Of a stretch of 64,000 nt of DNA, positions 1 through 8,364 are shown in pieces. A program made the translations under genes and the position numbers. Below the pieces are notes generated by a model, which was not told the DNA's origin, made no database searches, and was given only the letters and a program-made list of their open reading frames with translations. The number at the start of each line of letters is the position of its first letter. Within the stretch, counting starts at the first letter, position 1. The stretch is from Chitinophagales bacterium (lineage in GTDB: Bacteria; Bacteroidota; Bacteroidia; Chitinophagales; Chitinophagaceae): assembly GCA_017303835.1 (NCBI GenBank), contig JAFLBI010000001.1, positions 1,612,001 through 1,676,000 of the forward strand. The letters are read 5' to 3'.

Positions 1-924
1 TACGGTTCTTTCACCGATTTCCATCACCTGCTCTTCTAATTGCTTACGGGTCTTTTCTACCACTTCCTCAATACGGGCAGGGTGGATACGACCATCGGCA
101 ACCAGTCTTTGCAAGCTCAAGCGAGCAATTTCACGACGCAATGGATCGAATGAAGACAATACAATCGCTTCAGGAGTATCATCCACAATCAAGTCAACAC
201 CGGTTGCTGCTTCGATGGCGCGGATATTACGGCCTTCTCGACCGATGATCTGGCCTTTGATTTCATCTGTTTCCAGATGGAATACAGTCACTGTATTTTC
301 AATCGTCTGCTCTGCAGCAGTACGCTGAATGGTTTGAATCACAATCTTACGCGCTTCCTTATTGGCTTTCTGGCGGGCGTCTTCAATGATTTCCTGCTGT
401 AAAGCCAAGGCACGGGTAGCCGCTTCCTGCTTCAAGCTTTCAATCAGCTGAGCACGCGCATCTTCAGCACTTAGGTTGGCAATCTTTTCCAGTCGGCGAA
501 TATGCTCTTCCTGATGCTTTTCCAGCTCAGTGCGTTTGTGTGCCACAACTTCCAGCTGGCGGTTCAGGTTTTCTTTGATGGCTTCGTTTTCCTTGATTTG
601 CTTGTCCAGAGAAGCTTCTTTCTGATTGATGGAAACTTCTTTTTGCTTGATACGATTTTCGGCTTCGTTGATCTTTCTATTGCGATCATTTACCTCGCGG
701 TCGTGCTCGGCCTTCAACTGCACAAAACGCTCTTTGGCTTCCAGTTGCTTCTCCTTTTTGATGGTTTCAGCACGGATGCCTGCCTCTTTGATGATTGTTT
801 GAGCCTGTAATTCAGCCTCTTCTATCCTTTTTTTGGTGTCTTTGGCAAAGAGAAATTTACCCGCTACAACACCTGCGATGAGTGCGACAACGCCGCTGAT
901 CACGGCTATAATGATGGGATCCAT
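1..924 (-). CDS. rny: Ribonuclease Y (3' part outside the window)
   Basis: Ribonuclease Y is a membrane-anchored endoribonuclease that initiates mRNA decay. The 308 visible codons start with a membrane segment (residues 4-24), continue as a long Glu/Lys/Gln-rich coiled coil (about 25-190) and enter a KH RNA-binding domain with GREGRNIRAIE near residue 228. The HD catalytic domain would lie left of base 1, so the gene is cut by the window edge rather than broken. The ATG at 924 fits because the next residues form the anchor. A box TATATTTG (complement 997-1004) suggests a leader of about 70 nt. Rny near zapA and pheT is a familiar Bacteroidota neighbourhood. Confidence 0.95.
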   Translation of the reverse strand, partial: MDPIIIAVISGVVALIAGVVAGKFLFAKDTKKRIEEAELQAQTIIKEAGIRAETIKKEKQLEAKERFVQLKAEHDREVNDRNRKINEAENRIKQKEVSINQKEASLDKQIKENEAIKENLNRQLEVVAHKRTELEKHQEEHIRRLEKIANLSAEDARAQLIESLKQEAATRALALQQEIIEDARQKANKEARKIVIQTIQRTAAEQTIENTVTVFHLETDEIKGQIIGREGRNIRAIEAATGVDLIVDDTPEAIVLSSFDPLRREIARLSLQRLVADGRIHPARIEEVVEKTRKQLEEQVMEIGERTV

Positions 925-996
925 TGATTTGCTGGTTTTTAGAAAAATTCACAATATCTACTCGTGCACATTCCATATGGCATGAACAGTAATGGG

Positions 997-1004
997 CAAA
1001 TATA
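997..1004 (-). promoter_or_regulatory. Candidate -7 box for rny
   Basis: TATATTTG on the minus strand matches the Bacteroidota -7 consensus TAnnTTTG exactly. It lies 72 nt upstream of the rny ATG. No TTTG is found at the expected -33 spacing, so support rests on the -7 box and its position. Confidence 0.4.
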
Positions 1005-1043
1005 ATTAATTTGACCATCCCCTCCGGCCGGCCCTCCCACTAA

Positions 1044-1063
1044 AAAGCAAGAATGCTTGCTTT
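1044..1063. terminator. Hairpin between rny and the DUF6263 gene
   Basis: AAAGCAAG and CTTGCTTT form a perfect 8-bp stem around a 4-nt loop. On the minus strand the stem is followed by a short T run (TTTTTAG), as in an intrinsic terminator. It could stop antisense transcription coming from zapA before it reaches rny. It lies just upstream of the DUF6263 promoter. Confidence 0.4.
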
Positions 1064-1092
1064 GACAGGATACATAACCTGTTTATTCTTGT

Positions 1093-1124
1093 TTTGGATG
1101 ACATGCTTTTACCCTTGATATTTG
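1093..1124 (+). promoter_or_regulatory. Promoter of the DUF6263 gene (-33/-7)
   Basis: TTTG (1093-1096), a 20-nt spacer, then GATATTTG (1117-1124) matches the Bacteroidota promoter pattern except for the first base of the -7 box. The predicted start of transcription is near 1128-1131, about 10 nt before ATG 1139. This rules out the in-frame TTG at 1094, which is part of the -33 box, as the translation start. Confidence 0.6.
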
Positions 1125-1138
1125 GCAAAACGAATCTT

Positions 1139-1948
1139 ATGCGAAAAGCCTTTTTACTGTTACTAGCAGGTGCATTCTTCACCAATATCCAGGCCCAAGA
1201 GCTGAAATTGGCAAAGGGACAGAAATTCCAAACAACAACCATTACAAAGACTGCCATGAATCAACAGATGATGGGCCAGTCTTTAGAAATGAATACAGAT
1301 ATTACCGCTGTTGATGAAATTGAGGTGGTAGATGTTAACGACAAGAACATTACCCTGAGTAAAACTGCCAAACAGTTAAAGTCATCTTTTTCTGGCATGG
1401 GACAAAGCATGGATTTTGACTCCAACAAGCCAGAAGATCTGAATGGCCCTGTCGGCAGCCAGATGAAGGGAATCATCAACACTCCACTCAACTTTGTGCT
1501 GAACCCTTCCGGAACAATTGCTGAAGCACCGAAAATGACAGGAAACGCCATGATGAATATGGCTGGTGATGTTGCAAAAGGTGAAGCCATGCCAGGCTTT
1601 ATTGCAATACCCGCTGGCATAAAAGCTGGCGATAGTTTTTCTATAACAGGAGCCGATGGCGATAATAAAACAATTGCAAACTATACAGTTGTTTCTGTTA
1701 ACGGAAAAGAAGTAGCACTAAAAATGAACATCACTGCTAATAAAACAAATACGGTGAATCAAATGGGTATGGATATGTTGATGACCTTGAAGATGACCAC
1801 TACTGGTAACGCAACTGTTGATGTTGCATCGGGCTTCATGTTAAGCGCTTCCACTGAGACAACAACAGATGGAACAATTAACGTAATGGGACAGTCAGTG
1901 CCTATGACCATTAAGACAACCAGCACCATTACTGGTAAGAAATTATAA
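1139..1948 (+). CDS. Exported DUF6263 family protein
   Basis: A 269-residue protein with a signal peptide (MRKAFLLLLAGAFF..., predicted cleavage after NIQAQ). The mature part is rich in Thr, Met and Asn and in beta-strand-like alternation, and resembles the Bacteroidota DUF6263 family of unknown function. Met-rich stretches (MNQQMMGQSLEMN, GNAMMNMAG) stand out. The ATG at 1139 is chosen because it opens the signal peptide and sits just after a good promoter. It is a single gene on the plus strand inserted between the minus-strand zapA and rny, with its own terminator at 1967. The function is not known. Confidence 0.75.
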   Translation: MRKAFLLLLAGAFFTNIQAQELKLAKGQKFQTTTITKTAMNQQMMGQSLEMNTDITAVDEIEVVDVNDKNITLSKTAKQLKSSFSGMGQSMDFDSNKPEDLNGPVGSQMKGIINTPLNFVLNPSGTIAEAPKMTGNAMMNMAGDVAKGEAMPGFIAIPAGIKAGDSFSITGADGDNKTIANYTVVSVNGKEVALKMNITANKTNTVNQMGMDMLMTLKMTTTGNATVDVASGFMLSASTETTTDGTINVMGQSVPMTIKTTSTITGKKL

Positions 1949-1966
1949 GTTGAACTTTTCCCAATA

Positions 1967-1994
1967 AATAATCCCGCAGTTGCGGGATTATTTT
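1967..1994. terminator. Bidirectional intrinsic terminator
   Basis: An 11-bp perfect stem (AATAATCCCGC / GCGGGATTATT) with a 4-nt loop AGTT, followed by TTG on the plus strand and flanked by A/T-rich sequence on both sides. It lies between the convergent DUF6263 gene and zapA and can serve both. Confidence 0.8.
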
Positions 1995-1996
1995 GT

Positions 1997-2293
1997 TTAT
2001 GCTTGTAATGCTTTTGTAAGCAATCCGTCTAGTTTGGATAAGCCTTCCAGAATTTCTTGTCGCTCTAACTCAGGCATCACACCACCGGAACTGTGTTGCT
2101 CTGTGGCAAACCACAGCAAAACCATTGACACATAATCCTGCATATCCTTGCCTGCGAAATTGGTTTTGAATTCGAGGATTTTATCGTTGATGAGCTTCAC
2201 TGTTTTACGCACCATTTCCTCGTCTGCAGGTTCAATACGCAGGCGGTAGTTTCTATCTGCAATCACCACATTTACAGGTATCAGTTCTGCCAT
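1997..2293 (-). CDS. zapA: Cell division protein ZapA
   Basis: ZapA binds FtsZ and stabilises the Z-ring. The 98-residue product shows the family's N-terminal part (IPVNVVIADRNYRLRI...EEE-like acidic turn...VRKTVKLINDKI) and a shorter C-terminal helical part. The ATG at 2293 is one base after the stop of the upstream coiled-coil gene, so the two are almost certainly co-transcribed. Earlier in-frame codons would overlap that gene. Gene order pheT, coiled-coil gene, zapA is common in Bacteroidota. Confidence 0.85.
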   Translation of the reverse strand: MAELIPVNVVIADRNYRLRIEPADEEMVRKTVKLINDKILEFKTNFAGKDMQDYVSMVLLWFATEQHSSGGVMPELERQEILEGLSKLDGLLTKALQA

Positions 2294-2294
2294 A

Positions 2295-2585
2295 TCAATG
2301 TTGGTTGAGTAATGATAAACATTGATCAATTTCTTTCAGGTAAGCATCAATGCGTTTCTGCATGGCCTGCTTGTCTTCCTGTGTCCAGGAAACCTGCCCC
2401 ATGCGCAAAGCATCAGATTGCTGTTGCATGGCTTGCAGTGCTGCGGACTTGCTGCTCAATTGTTCCTGCGCAGCAGTCAGTTCTTTCTGGAGTCGCTGAT
2501 TATCCTTCTCCAATTGCTGTTGCTTGCGCAATAACTCTTGCAGCTTCTCTTGTATCTCCTGTATTTTCGACTGGATCAACTCCAT
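2295..2585 (-). CDS. Short coiled-coil protein next to zapA (ZapB-like?)
   Basis: A 96-residue, almost entirely helical protein. Residues 1-60 form a Gln/Glu/Lys/Leu heptad pattern (IQEKLQELLRKQQQLEKDN...). The C-terminus is a second helix ending in LSLLNQH. Its position directly before zapA and its size suggest a partner of the division ring analogous to ZapB. That is inference from context and coiled-coil content, not from a recognised signature. It follows pheT by 62 nt and precedes zapA by one base. Confidence 0.75.
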   Translation of the reverse strand: MELIQSKIQEIQEKLQELLRKQQQLEKDNQRLQKELTAAQEQLSSKSAALQAMQQQSDALRMGQVSWTQEDKQAMQKRIDAYLKEIDQCLSLLNQH

Positions 2586-2647
2586 ACTTAAAAATAACTA
2601 TTCAAGGCGGCCAGACTATTTTAACGGGTGTATACTTATGCACATCC

Positions 2648-5068
2648 CTATTTACGGATTTCTGCACCCAGCTCTTTTTCAAAAGCCTGAATCAGTTTGC
2701 CTACCATTGTATCAATCTCTTTATCGGTCATGGTTTTTTCTTCATCTAAGAAAGTAAAACTAATGGCCATAGATTTTTTATCTGCACCCAGCTTATCGCT
2801 TTCAAACACATCAAATAAACGCATGTCGGTCAGACGGCTAATCTTGGTTTGCTTCACTACCTGCTCCAATGCAGCATAGGTCGTTGAACGATTCACCACC
2901 ATGGCTAAATCGCGCTGTACCGCTGGGAATTTGGATACTTCTGCATAAGTGATTTTGTGCTTAGCAGCCAGCTTGAACAGCAGGGCCAAATCAATATCCA
3001 GGAAATACACTTGCTGACGAATATCAAAGCCCTTCAATACAGCACCAGAAACAATGGATAGTTTACCCAACACTTGCTTACCTGCACACAAATCAAAATC
3101 ATGACCCTGCTCGGCTGCTTTCACTGCAACATCGCTGATGCCCGCTAAAGCAGGAATAGCAGCTGCCAAACCTTTCAAACGATAGAAATCATGGGCTGCC
3201 GCTTTCTCATGCCAATTGTCTTCGTGATTATTACCAGTGATGTAAACAGCCAGATGCGCTGTTTCACTGTAGTCGCCGGGACCATTGGTAGCATAGGTCT
3301 TACCAAACTCAAACAATTGCAGATTGGTATTCTTACGATTGATATTATATGCAATACACTCCAACCCACTTTGCAACATGGATGGTCTCAATACATCCAG
3401 ATCAGCACTGAGGTTATTGAGCATCTTCACGGTTGTACCCAATGTGGCTTCATCAAAATACTTGCTATTGGTAATGGAGTTGGTGAGTATCTCATGAAAA
3501 CCCTGACCAGTTAAATAACCGGCAATCTTTTCTTTCAGGCTTTCTTTCCAGCCATGTGCTTCCACTGATGGTGAAATAGTGATGCTGACAGGAATGTCAA
3601 TGCTATCTAAACCATCTATACGCAGAATCTCTTCTACGATATCAGCAGGCAAACTAATGTCTGGTTTATGATACGGCACGGTGAGGCGAATCTCATCCAT
3701 ACCCTCTTTCGCAATCTCAAAACCTAAGCTGGTAAGAATACGCTTTACTGCATCTGGGTGATAATTCTTACCACTCAGCTTTTTCAGAAAATGATATTTC
3801 AGTGCAACTTCTGTTTTTTCTTTTGGCGTAGGATATACATCCACTACATCTGAACTGATATTACCACCCGCTACCTCTTTGATCAATAAAGCAGCGCGCT
3901 TCAACACATTCACTGTATTAGAAATATCCACGCCTTTTTCAAAACGTGTGGCAGCATCTGTACGTAATCCATGTCTCATGGAACTCTTACGAATACTTAC
4001 CGGATGAAACCATGCACTCTCTAAGAAGATTGCTGTAGTGGTATCCTGCACACCGCTCTTAGCACCACCAAATACACCACCGATACACATGGGTGTGTTG
4101 TTACCATCGCAAATCATCAAATCCTCTGCACTCAGCTTTCTTTCTTTATCATCTAAAGTGATGAAAGCCGTACATTCTTCCAAACAACGCACGATAACCT
4201 GATTACCGGTGATAGCTGCAGCATCAAAAGCATGCAAGGGCTGTCCAGTTTCATGCAGGATATAATTCGTAACGTCTACTATATTGTTGATTGGTCTTAC
4301 ACCAATAGCTTGCAATTTGTTTTTCAACCAAGCTGGTGAAGGTTGTACAGTAACGCCAGAAATACTTACACCCGCATAACGAGCACAAGCTTCCGGATTA
4401 TCAATACGCACTGCAATGGGCAAATCGGTTGTATCTGCCTTGAAACCATTCGCATAAGTTTGCTTAGGTCTGGTCTCCTGTTTGTTATGGTGTGTAAGAT
4501 AAGCGCATACATCGCGTGCCACTCCCAAATGACTCATGGCATCCATACGGTTAGGTGTGAGGCCGATTTCATATACCCAATCCTGATAGACTTCAAAATA
4601 CTCCGCAGCTGGTGTACCGGGCACCAAAGTATCCGGTAAGACCATAATACCTGCGTGACTGCTACCCAAACCCAATTCATCTTCGGCGCAGATCATACCA
4701 TGACTTTCTACTCCTCGAATCTTGGCCACTTTCATCGTGAGTGGTTCGCCTTCTGTTGGATAAATCGTGGTGCCAACAGTTGCTACCGCCACTTTTTGTC
4801 CGGCAGCCACATTTGCTGCGCCACAAACAACCTGCAATGGCGCATCAGCACCAATATTTACAGTGGTAATTTTGAGCTTATCTGCATTGGGATGTTGCTC
4901 GCAGGTGAGCACTTCACCAATCACTACACCCTTTAGTCCGCCACGGATGCTCTCATAAGCTTCCATACTTTCCACTTCCAATCCAATGGATGTTAGGATG
5001 CGGGATAACCGCTCCGGCTCTATCTGCTCGGGCAAAAATTCACTTAACCAATGATAGCTGATCGTCAT
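2648..5068 (-). CDS. pheT: Phenylalanyl-tRNA synthetase beta subunit
   Basis: The beta subunit of the (alpha-beta)2 enzyme that charges tRNA-Phe. The 806 residues contain, in order, a tRNA-binding EMAP-like domain (about 40-150: VVIGEVLTCEQHPNADKLKI), the B3/B4 editing domain (about 210-385: TPNRMDAMSHLGVARD, then DVTNYILHETGQPLHAFD), the B5 domain (about 410-475), the catalytic-like core and a C-terminal FDX-ACB anticodon-binding domain (about 715-806: FPAVQRDLAMVV). The ATG at 5068 gives the conserved N-terminus MTISYHWLSEFLPE, and a -7 box lies 22 nt upstream. Codons further upstream encode nothing family-like. pheS is not in the window. Confidence 0.97.
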   Translation of the reverse strand: MTISYHWLSEFLPEQIEPERLSRILTSIGLEVESMEAYESIRGGLKGVVIGEVLTCEQHPNADKLKITTVNIGADAPLQVVCGAANVAAGQKVAVATVGTTIYPTEGEPLTMKVAKIRGVESHGMICAEDELGLGSSHAGIMVLPDTLVPGTPAAEYFEVYQDWVYEIGLTPNRMDAMSHLGVARDVCAYLTHHNKQETRPKQTYANGFKADTTDLPIAVRIDNPEACARYAGVSISGVTVQPSPAWLKNKLQAIGVRPINNIVDVTNYILHETGQPLHAFDAAAITGNQVIVRCLEECTAFITLDDKERKLSAEDLMICDGNNTPMCIGGVFGGAKSGVQDTTTAIFLESAWFHPVSIRKSSMRHGLRTDAATRFEKGVDISNTVNVLKRAALLIKEVAGGNISSDVVDVYPTPKEKTEVALKYHFLKKLSGKNYHPDAVKRILTSLGFEIAKEGMDEIRLTVPYHKPDISLPADIVEEILRIDGLDSIDIPVSITISPSVEAHGWKESLKEKIAGYLTGQGFHEILTNSITNSKYFDEATLGTTVKMLNNLSADLDVLRPSMLQSGLECIAYNINRKNTNLQLFEFGKTYATNGPGDYSETAHLAVYITGNNHEDNWHEKAAAHDFYRLKGLAAAIPALAGISDVAVKAAEQGHDFDLCAGKQVLGKLSIVSGAVLKGFDIRQQVYFLDIDLALLFKLAAKHKITYAEVSKFPAVQRDLAMVVNRSTTYAALEQVVKQTKISRLTDMRLFDVFESDKLGADKKSMAISFTFLDEEKTMTDKEIDTMVGKLIQAFEKELGAEIRK

Positions 5069-5090
5069 TTCGGTTGCGCTTAAATGGCGC

Positions 5091-5098
5091 CAAAGATA
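5091..5098 (-). promoter_or_regulatory. Candidate -7 box for pheT
   Basis: TATCTTTG on the minus strand matches TAnnTTTG exactly and lies 22 nt before the pheT ATG. The -33 region offers only TTTC at a 16-nt spacing, so that half is weak. Confidence 0.5.
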
Positions 5099-5218
5099 AC
5101 CAAATGCACCCGTTGAAATGCATGTAGAATCTTTCAAAAAGCAGGATTCAACAGTTTCCTCGTCCAAAAAGGACATGTGCATTACTCTGTGTAGAAAAGC
5201 TGCATAAAAAGTGTAGCT

Positions 5219-5227
5219 TGTGGATAA
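5219..5227 (-). promoter_or_regulatory. Consensus DnaA box upstream of dnaB
   Basis: TGTGGATAA on the plus strand is the exact complement of the DnaA box TTATCCACA. It lies about 190 nt before the dnaB start. Only one perfect copy is present, so it is more likely a regulatory site than an origin. Confidence 0.45.
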
Positions 5228-5412
5228 GCACCATTCCTCCTGTTCATAAGCCTTAGCGAAAAATGTGCATTACGTTGTGAAGAGCTGGCTATTAAGTTTC
5301 CAGCACAAATGCCACAGGTGAGTGGTCTGCCCTTTATATTCGCATCCCTTTCGCCGTAACATTGGCTTAACATCGGTGGAAGATTGTGCTAAACCCCTAA
5401 AGGCTGAAGAAG

Positions 5413-6981
5413 ATGGATCTTACCGGACTCAATAAAGACAGAAAGACGAGAAGAAAAGCAGGCGTTGATCTTAGTACCATGGTGTATGGTAAAGTACCGC
5501 CCCAGGCAAAGGAATTGGAAGAAGCCGTACTGGGTGCCATCATGCTGGAGAAAAGTGCTTTTGATACAGTTACTGAAATCCTGAAGCCGGAATGTTTTTA
5601 CGTTGAAGCCAACCAACTTATTTACCGAGCCATGCAGGGCCTGCAGCAAAAAAGCATGCCCATCGATATCCTTACTGTTGTTGAGGAACTGAAAATGCGT
5701 GAGCAACTGGATATGGTGGGCGGCCCTTACTATGTTACCAAGCTCACCAATGCGGTTGTATCTACTGCCAATATTGATGCCCACGCACGTATTGTGTTGC
5801 AGAAATTCATACAGCGTGAACTGATCCGTATCAGCGGTGAAATCATTGGCGATGCATATGAAGACAGCACCGATGTATTCGATTTGCTGGATGAAAGTGA
5901 GGGTAAGATGTTCAATATCACCAACAATTACCTGAAGAAGAACTTTGAGGATATTGGTAATGTATTGGCAAAAACCATTAACCGTATTGATGAACTGCGT
6001 AACCGCAAGGAAGACATCTCCGGTGTTACCAGTGGTTTTGCTTCTATGGATCGTGTGACTTATGGCTGGCAGCGTACCGACTTAATCATTCTCGCTGCAC
6101 GTCCTGCCGTGGGTAAAACTGCATTTGCGCTGAACCTCGCACGTAACGCGGCATTAAATCCGATAAAGCCTACACCTGTTGGTTTCTTCTCTTTGGAAAT
6201 GAGTGCTGCACAGTTGGTACAACGTATCCTGAGTGCAGAGAGTGAGATACTAATGGAAAAAATTTCGCGTGGTAAACTGGAAGATTACGAATACCAGCAA
6301 TTGCATACCAAGGGTATCAAACGCTTGGAACAAGCCCCACTCTATATTGATGATACTGCGGCTTTGAACATTTTTGAATTCCGTGCCAAAGCCAGGCGAT
6401 TGGTGAACAAACACAATGTAGGTTTAATCATCATCGACTATCTGCAATTAATGAGTGGCTCTGGCGAACGTAATATGAACCGTGAACAGGAAATCAGTAA
6501 TATCTCTCGTTCACTAAAAGCCTTGGCCAAAGAATTGAATATCCCCATCATAGCATTGAGCCAGTTGAGCCGTGCAGTAGAAACCAGAAAGGAAAGCAAG
6601 ATGCCGCAATTGAGTGACCTCCGTGAATCGGGTGCCATTGAACAGGATGCGGATATGGTGATGTTCATTTATCGTCCTGAATACTACGAAATTGGTACCA
6701 ATGAAATGGGCGAAAGTACCAAGGGCGAAACCCACGTACGTATTGCCAAGCACCGTAATGGTGGCTTGGAAACCATTAAGTTCAAAGCCAATCTGGCCAT
6801 TCAAAAATTCGATGAATGGGATGAAGGTCCGGGTAATCTCGGTCCCGGTAGCTGGAAACCCGTTGGTCCATCAGCCACACCCGGTGCAGGTAATGAAGGC
6901 GGTCGCTTCTTCATTCAGAGCAGTAAGATGAATGGTGGCGAGTTCGACGATGGCATGGATAACGAAGTACCACCCTTCTAA
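5413..6981 (+). CDS. dnaB: Replicative DNA helicase DnaB
   Basis: The hexameric 5'-3' helicase of the replication fork. The 522-residue protein has the N-terminal helical domain (about 20-130: PPQAKELEEAVLGAIM), a linker, and the RecA-like C-terminal domain with Walker A ARPAVGKTAFAL near residue 231 and Walker B IIIDYLQLMSG near 340. The conserved arginine-finger region RESGAIEQDADMVMFIYRPEYY follows. The C-terminus ends in an acidic tail (DDGMDNEVPPF). No inteins or insertions are seen. The ATG at 5413 fits the family. Transcription probably ends at the hairpin 7007-7028. Confidence 0.97.
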   Translation: MDLTGLNKDRKTRRKAGVDLSTMVYGKVPPQAKELEEAVLGAIMLEKSAFDTVTEILKPECFYVEANQLIYRAMQGLQQKSMPIDILTVVEELKMREQLDMVGGPYYVTKLTNAVVSTANIDAHARIVLQKFIQRELIRISGEIIGDAYEDSTDVFDLLDESEGKMFNITNNYLKKNFEDIGNVLAKTINRIDELRNRKEDISGVTSGFASMDRVTYGWQRTDLIILAARPAVGKTAFALNLARNAALNPIKPTPVGFFSLEMSAAQLVQRILSAESEILMEKISRGKLEDYEYQQLHTKGIKRLEQAPLYIDDTAALNIFEFRAKARRLVNKHNVGLIIIDYLQLMSGSGERNMNREQEISNISRSLKALAKELNIPIIALSQLSRAVETRKESKMPQLSDLRESGAIEQDADMVMFIYRPEYYEIGTNEMGESTKGETHVRIAKHRNGGLETIKFKANLAIQKFDEWDEGPGNLGPGSWKPVGPSATPGAGNEGGRFFIQSSKMNGGEFDDGMDNEVPPF

Positions 6982-6996
6982 TCGTACAAATAACAA

Positions 6997-7004
6997 TAAC
7001 TTTG
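6997..7004 (+). promoter_or_regulatory. Candidate -7 box before the lipase-like gene
   Basis: TAACTTTG matches TAnnTTTG exactly. It sits immediately before the hairpin 7007-7028 and 28 nt before ATG 7032. No -33 TTTG is visible at normal spacing. Confidence 0.35.
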
Positions 7005-7006
7005 AG

Positions 7007-7028
7007 CGCCCCACATTGGGGCGTTTTT
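7007..7028 (+). terminator. Intrinsic terminator after dnaB
   Basis: CGCCCC and GGGGCG pair around ACATT and are followed by TTTTT. The structure ends only 3 nt before the ATG of the next gene and directly follows a -7-like box, so it is both the dnaB terminator and potentially the start of the downstream gene's leader. Confidence 0.75.
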
Positions 7029-7031
7029 CTT

Positions 7032-8348
7032 ATGCGTACACTCTTCATCATTTTAGGCTTAGCTTTTTTTGTGCAGACAAGTCATGCGCAACAATTCCCA
7101 TGTAATAACAAAAACCTGCCGGTGATTTTCATCCATGGCTTTTTGGGCGGTGGTGATAACTGGACTTCTCTTTATCAGGATTTTCTGGCCAATGGTTATT
7201 GTCACCAGCAATTGGAAGTCTTTGATTGGAACTCCATTGGTGGTGATGCACAGAAAAATATCCAGCGCCTTGACAGCACTATTGATGCAGTGATGAAACG
7301 CAACAACAGTAGCAAAGTCCATTTAATTGCTCACTCAGCAGGTGGTGGTTTGAGCTATCAATATTGTAGCGATAAAGAGCGCGCCAAAAAAGTAGCTAAG
7401 TATGTACACATTGGTAGTAGCAAACAAAAAAATACCATCGGCAGAAGAATTGATATGCTGAACATTTATTCATCTGCAGATTTGATTGCCCGACAAGCGG
7501 GTGATATTGATGGTGCTATCAATATCGCGTTTACGCATGCAGATCATTTTCAACTAGTCACCGATGGCAATACAGCACGCGCAGTCATTCATTTCATCAT
7601 GGATGAAAGCATCGAGCCGCAACAACTCAAACCCATCAAGACTTTACAATACCATGAAAATCTTGTCATCAGTGGTAAAGCCTGTACGTTTGGCGACAAT
7701 CAACCAATAGAAAAAGCAAAGATTGAAATCTACGCCATCAATCACCTTACTGGTCAGCGTTTGAAGAAAAAAGCAGACACTGTTTTTGTGAGTGATGTGA
7801 ACGGACGCTGGGGACCATTCAAAGCGAAAGCATTTACCAGTTATGAAATGGTGTTAAAGCCTGCAGATACTGCCATGCGTACCGTGTATTATTTCCGCGA
7901 TATTTTTATTGCACAGAACCCACTTGTGTACTTGCGTGCAATACCCAAGAGTGGCATGACGGCCTTTCTGCTGGGCGGTGTTCCCAAAGACGAACAGCAA
8001 GCAGCGGTAGCTATTTTCTCTGCTAGCCGAGGGGTGGTTGCAGGAAGAGACAGTGTCACCGTGAATGGTGTTTCAATCGCCACAAATGCTTTCGCGCCTG
8101 CCAAGAAAAATGCCATTGCTTTTTTCTTGTATGATGATGGAGATCAACAAACCAGTGGCAATGGATTGCCTGCTTTTGGTGCTACCCCTTTCCTTTCAGG
8201 TATAGACATGTTCATCAACGCAAAGGAAACCAAGGTGAAAAAGAAAGTAACACCACCCGCACCCATTGCTTTATACTACAACACACGCAAGCTGGTGCTT
8301 CCAGCACGCAGGAGTAAAGAAGGTGTATTGGTAGCCGTATTTGAATGA
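7032..8348 (+). CDS. Secreted lipase-like alpha/beta hydrolase
   Basis: A 438-residue protein with a signal peptide (MRTLFIILGLAFFVQ, cleavage after SHAQ). The N-terminal half is an alpha/beta hydrolase: the oxyanion-hole motif IFIHGFLGGGDNW near residue 35 and a nucleophile elbow AHSAGGG near residue 101 (A replaces the usual first G of GxSxG, as in class-2 lipases). A later His (HADHF) may complete the triad. The C-terminal half looks beta-rich and may be a substrate-binding or Ig-like region. The ATG at 7032 opens the signal peptide. The substrate cannot be told; a triacylglycerol lipase or esterase is likely. Confidence 0.75.
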   Translation: MRTLFIILGLAFFVQTSHAQQFPCNNKNLPVIFIHGFLGGGDNWTSLYQDFLANGYCHQQLEVFDWNSIGGDAQKNIQRLDSTIDAVMKRNNSSKVHLIAHSAGGGLSYQYCSDKERAKKVAKYVHIGSSKQKNTIGRRIDMLNIYSSADLIARQAGDIDGAINIAFTHADHFQLVTDGNTARAVIHFIMDESIEPQQLKPIKTLQYHENLVISGKACTFGDNQPIEKAKIEIYAINHLTGQRLKKKADTVFVSDVNGRWGPFKAKAFTSYEMVLKPADTAMRTVYYFRDIFIAQNPLVYLRAIPKSGMTAFLLGGVPKDEQQAAVAIFSASRGVVAGRDSVTVNGVSIATNAFAPAKKNAIAFFLYDDGDQQTSGNGLPAFGATPFLSGIDMFINAKETKVKKKVTPPAPIALYYNTRKLVLPARRSKEGVLVAVFE

Positions 8349-8352
8349 TGCG

Positions 8353-8360
8353 TAAATTTC
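8353..8360 (+). promoter_or_regulatory. -7-like box 4 nt before rsmE
   Basis: TAAATTTC differs from TAnnTTTG only at the last base and ends exactly 4 nt before ATG 8365. The same spacing recurs before several other genes in this window. Confidence 0.35.
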
Positions 8361-8364
8361 CACC

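Larger units (their letters stand above)
5069..5412. other. 344-bp divergent intergenic region pheT/dnaB
   Basis: No protein or RNA gene is supported here; the open frame at 5182-5373 on the minus strand has no family-like content. The region holds the pheT promoter at the left, a perfect DnaA box (5219-5227) and two copies of ATGTGCATTAC (5175-5185 and 5263-5273). A weak -7-like TATATTCG (5335-5342) could serve dnaB. Confidence 0.6.

Noticed and set aside
2312-2749. Plus-strand open frames opposite the coiled-coil gene and pheT end
   Set aside because: They mirror the strongly biased coiled-coil sequence on the minus strand and cross into pheT; no motif or promoter.
5182-5373. Short minus-strand open frame upstream of pheT
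   Set aside because: No protein-like composition, no promoter, and it would extend through regulatory sequence. Treated as non-coding.
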